From positions 1 to 5,178 of the forward strand of contig UROO01000119.1 in assembly GCA_900549555.1 (NCBI GenBank): 5,178 nt of DNA, in the 5' to 3' direction. Both the position numbers and the translations under genes were made by a program. Positions 5,131 to 5,178 of the stretch are shown piece by piece. The notes under the pieces are model-generated. The model searched no databases. It was not told the origin of the DNA and saw nothing but the letters and a program-made list of their open reading frames with translations. Every line of letters starts with the position of its first letter. The first letter of the stretch is position 1. Origin of the DNA: an uncultured Collinsella sp. Its GTDB lineage: Bacteria; Actinomycetota; Coriobacteriia; Coriobacteriales; Coriobacteriaceae.

Positions 5131-5178
5131 CTGTCTCTTATACACATCTGACGCTGCCGACGAACTCTAGGGTGTAGA
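5131..5178 (+). other. Sequencing adapter (Nextera i5 side)
   Basis: This is not genomic DNA. Bases 5131-5149 are the reverse complement of the Tn5 mosaic end, 5150-5163 the read-1 linker, 5164-5171 an 8-base index (ACTCTAGG, which I recall as the complement of i5 index S516), and 5172-5178 the beginning of the P5 side. The last genomic base is about 5130. Confidence 0.98.

Noticed and set aside
4393..5145. Long minus-strand open frame (about 250 codons) opposite the patatin gene
   Set aside because: It starts inside the adapter (artefact peptide MYKRQ), has no ribosome site and is antisense to a clear patatin domain; it is a by-product of GC-rich codon use.
31..5149. Inverted Tn5 ends suggesting a 5-kb natural transposon
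   Set aside because: The 19-base mosaic ends are continuous with Nextera linkers, indexes and flow-cell oligo ends, so they come from library preparation.

Overview
The window is an assembled piece of a GC-rich bacterial chromosome of about 5.08 kb (50-5130). Both ends are sequencing-library adapter (1-49 and 5131-5178), so the first and last genes are cut artificially. High GC, GTG starts, compact spacing and the kinds of genes present suggest an actinobacterial gut commensal, possibly of the Coriobacteriia (Collinsella-like). That assignment is inference only; no taxonomic marker was searched.

Layout, left to right. (1) 51-2078 (+): a nearly complete P1B-type metal-transporting ATPase with all cytoplasmic catalytic motifs, but Tyr-Ser-Cys where the family normally has Cys-Pro-Cys in the metal-binding membrane helix. 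It ends at a strong intrinsic terminator (2103-2148). (2) Five bases later a well-formed promoter, overlapped by a near-perfect palindrome, drives a two-gene toxin-antitoxin operon: a ribbon-helix-helix (RelB/DinJ-like) antitoxin (2222-2575) and a PIN-domain ribonuclease toxin (2572-3087), joined by a 4-base GTGA overlap. (3) On the minus strand, convergent with the operon, lies a 144-residue protein I do not recognise (3146-3580). Its likely -10 box is bracketed by a 10-bp inverted repeat. (4) The ssrA gene for one-piece tmRNA (3820-4183) has a perfect alanine-type acceptor stem with G3:U, a tag frame ending ALAA, and a 13-bp terminator hairpin with a UUCG loop. (5) A 350-base gene-free interval holds two 22-bp direct repeats and one shorter element, all matching the 3' end of ssrA, plus two strong hairpins. 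(6) 4543-5130 (+) is the first 196 codons of a patatin-like lipid hydrolase, cut by the adapter.

The genes do not form one pathway. The antitoxin and toxin clearly work together. tmRNA is a housekeeping ribosome-rescue factor, and ribosome rescue is functionally adjacent to translation-targeting toxins, but nothing here shows a direct link. The least-explained parts are the ssrA-derived repeat cluster and the hybrid RelB-like/PIN pairing with its triple-site operator.
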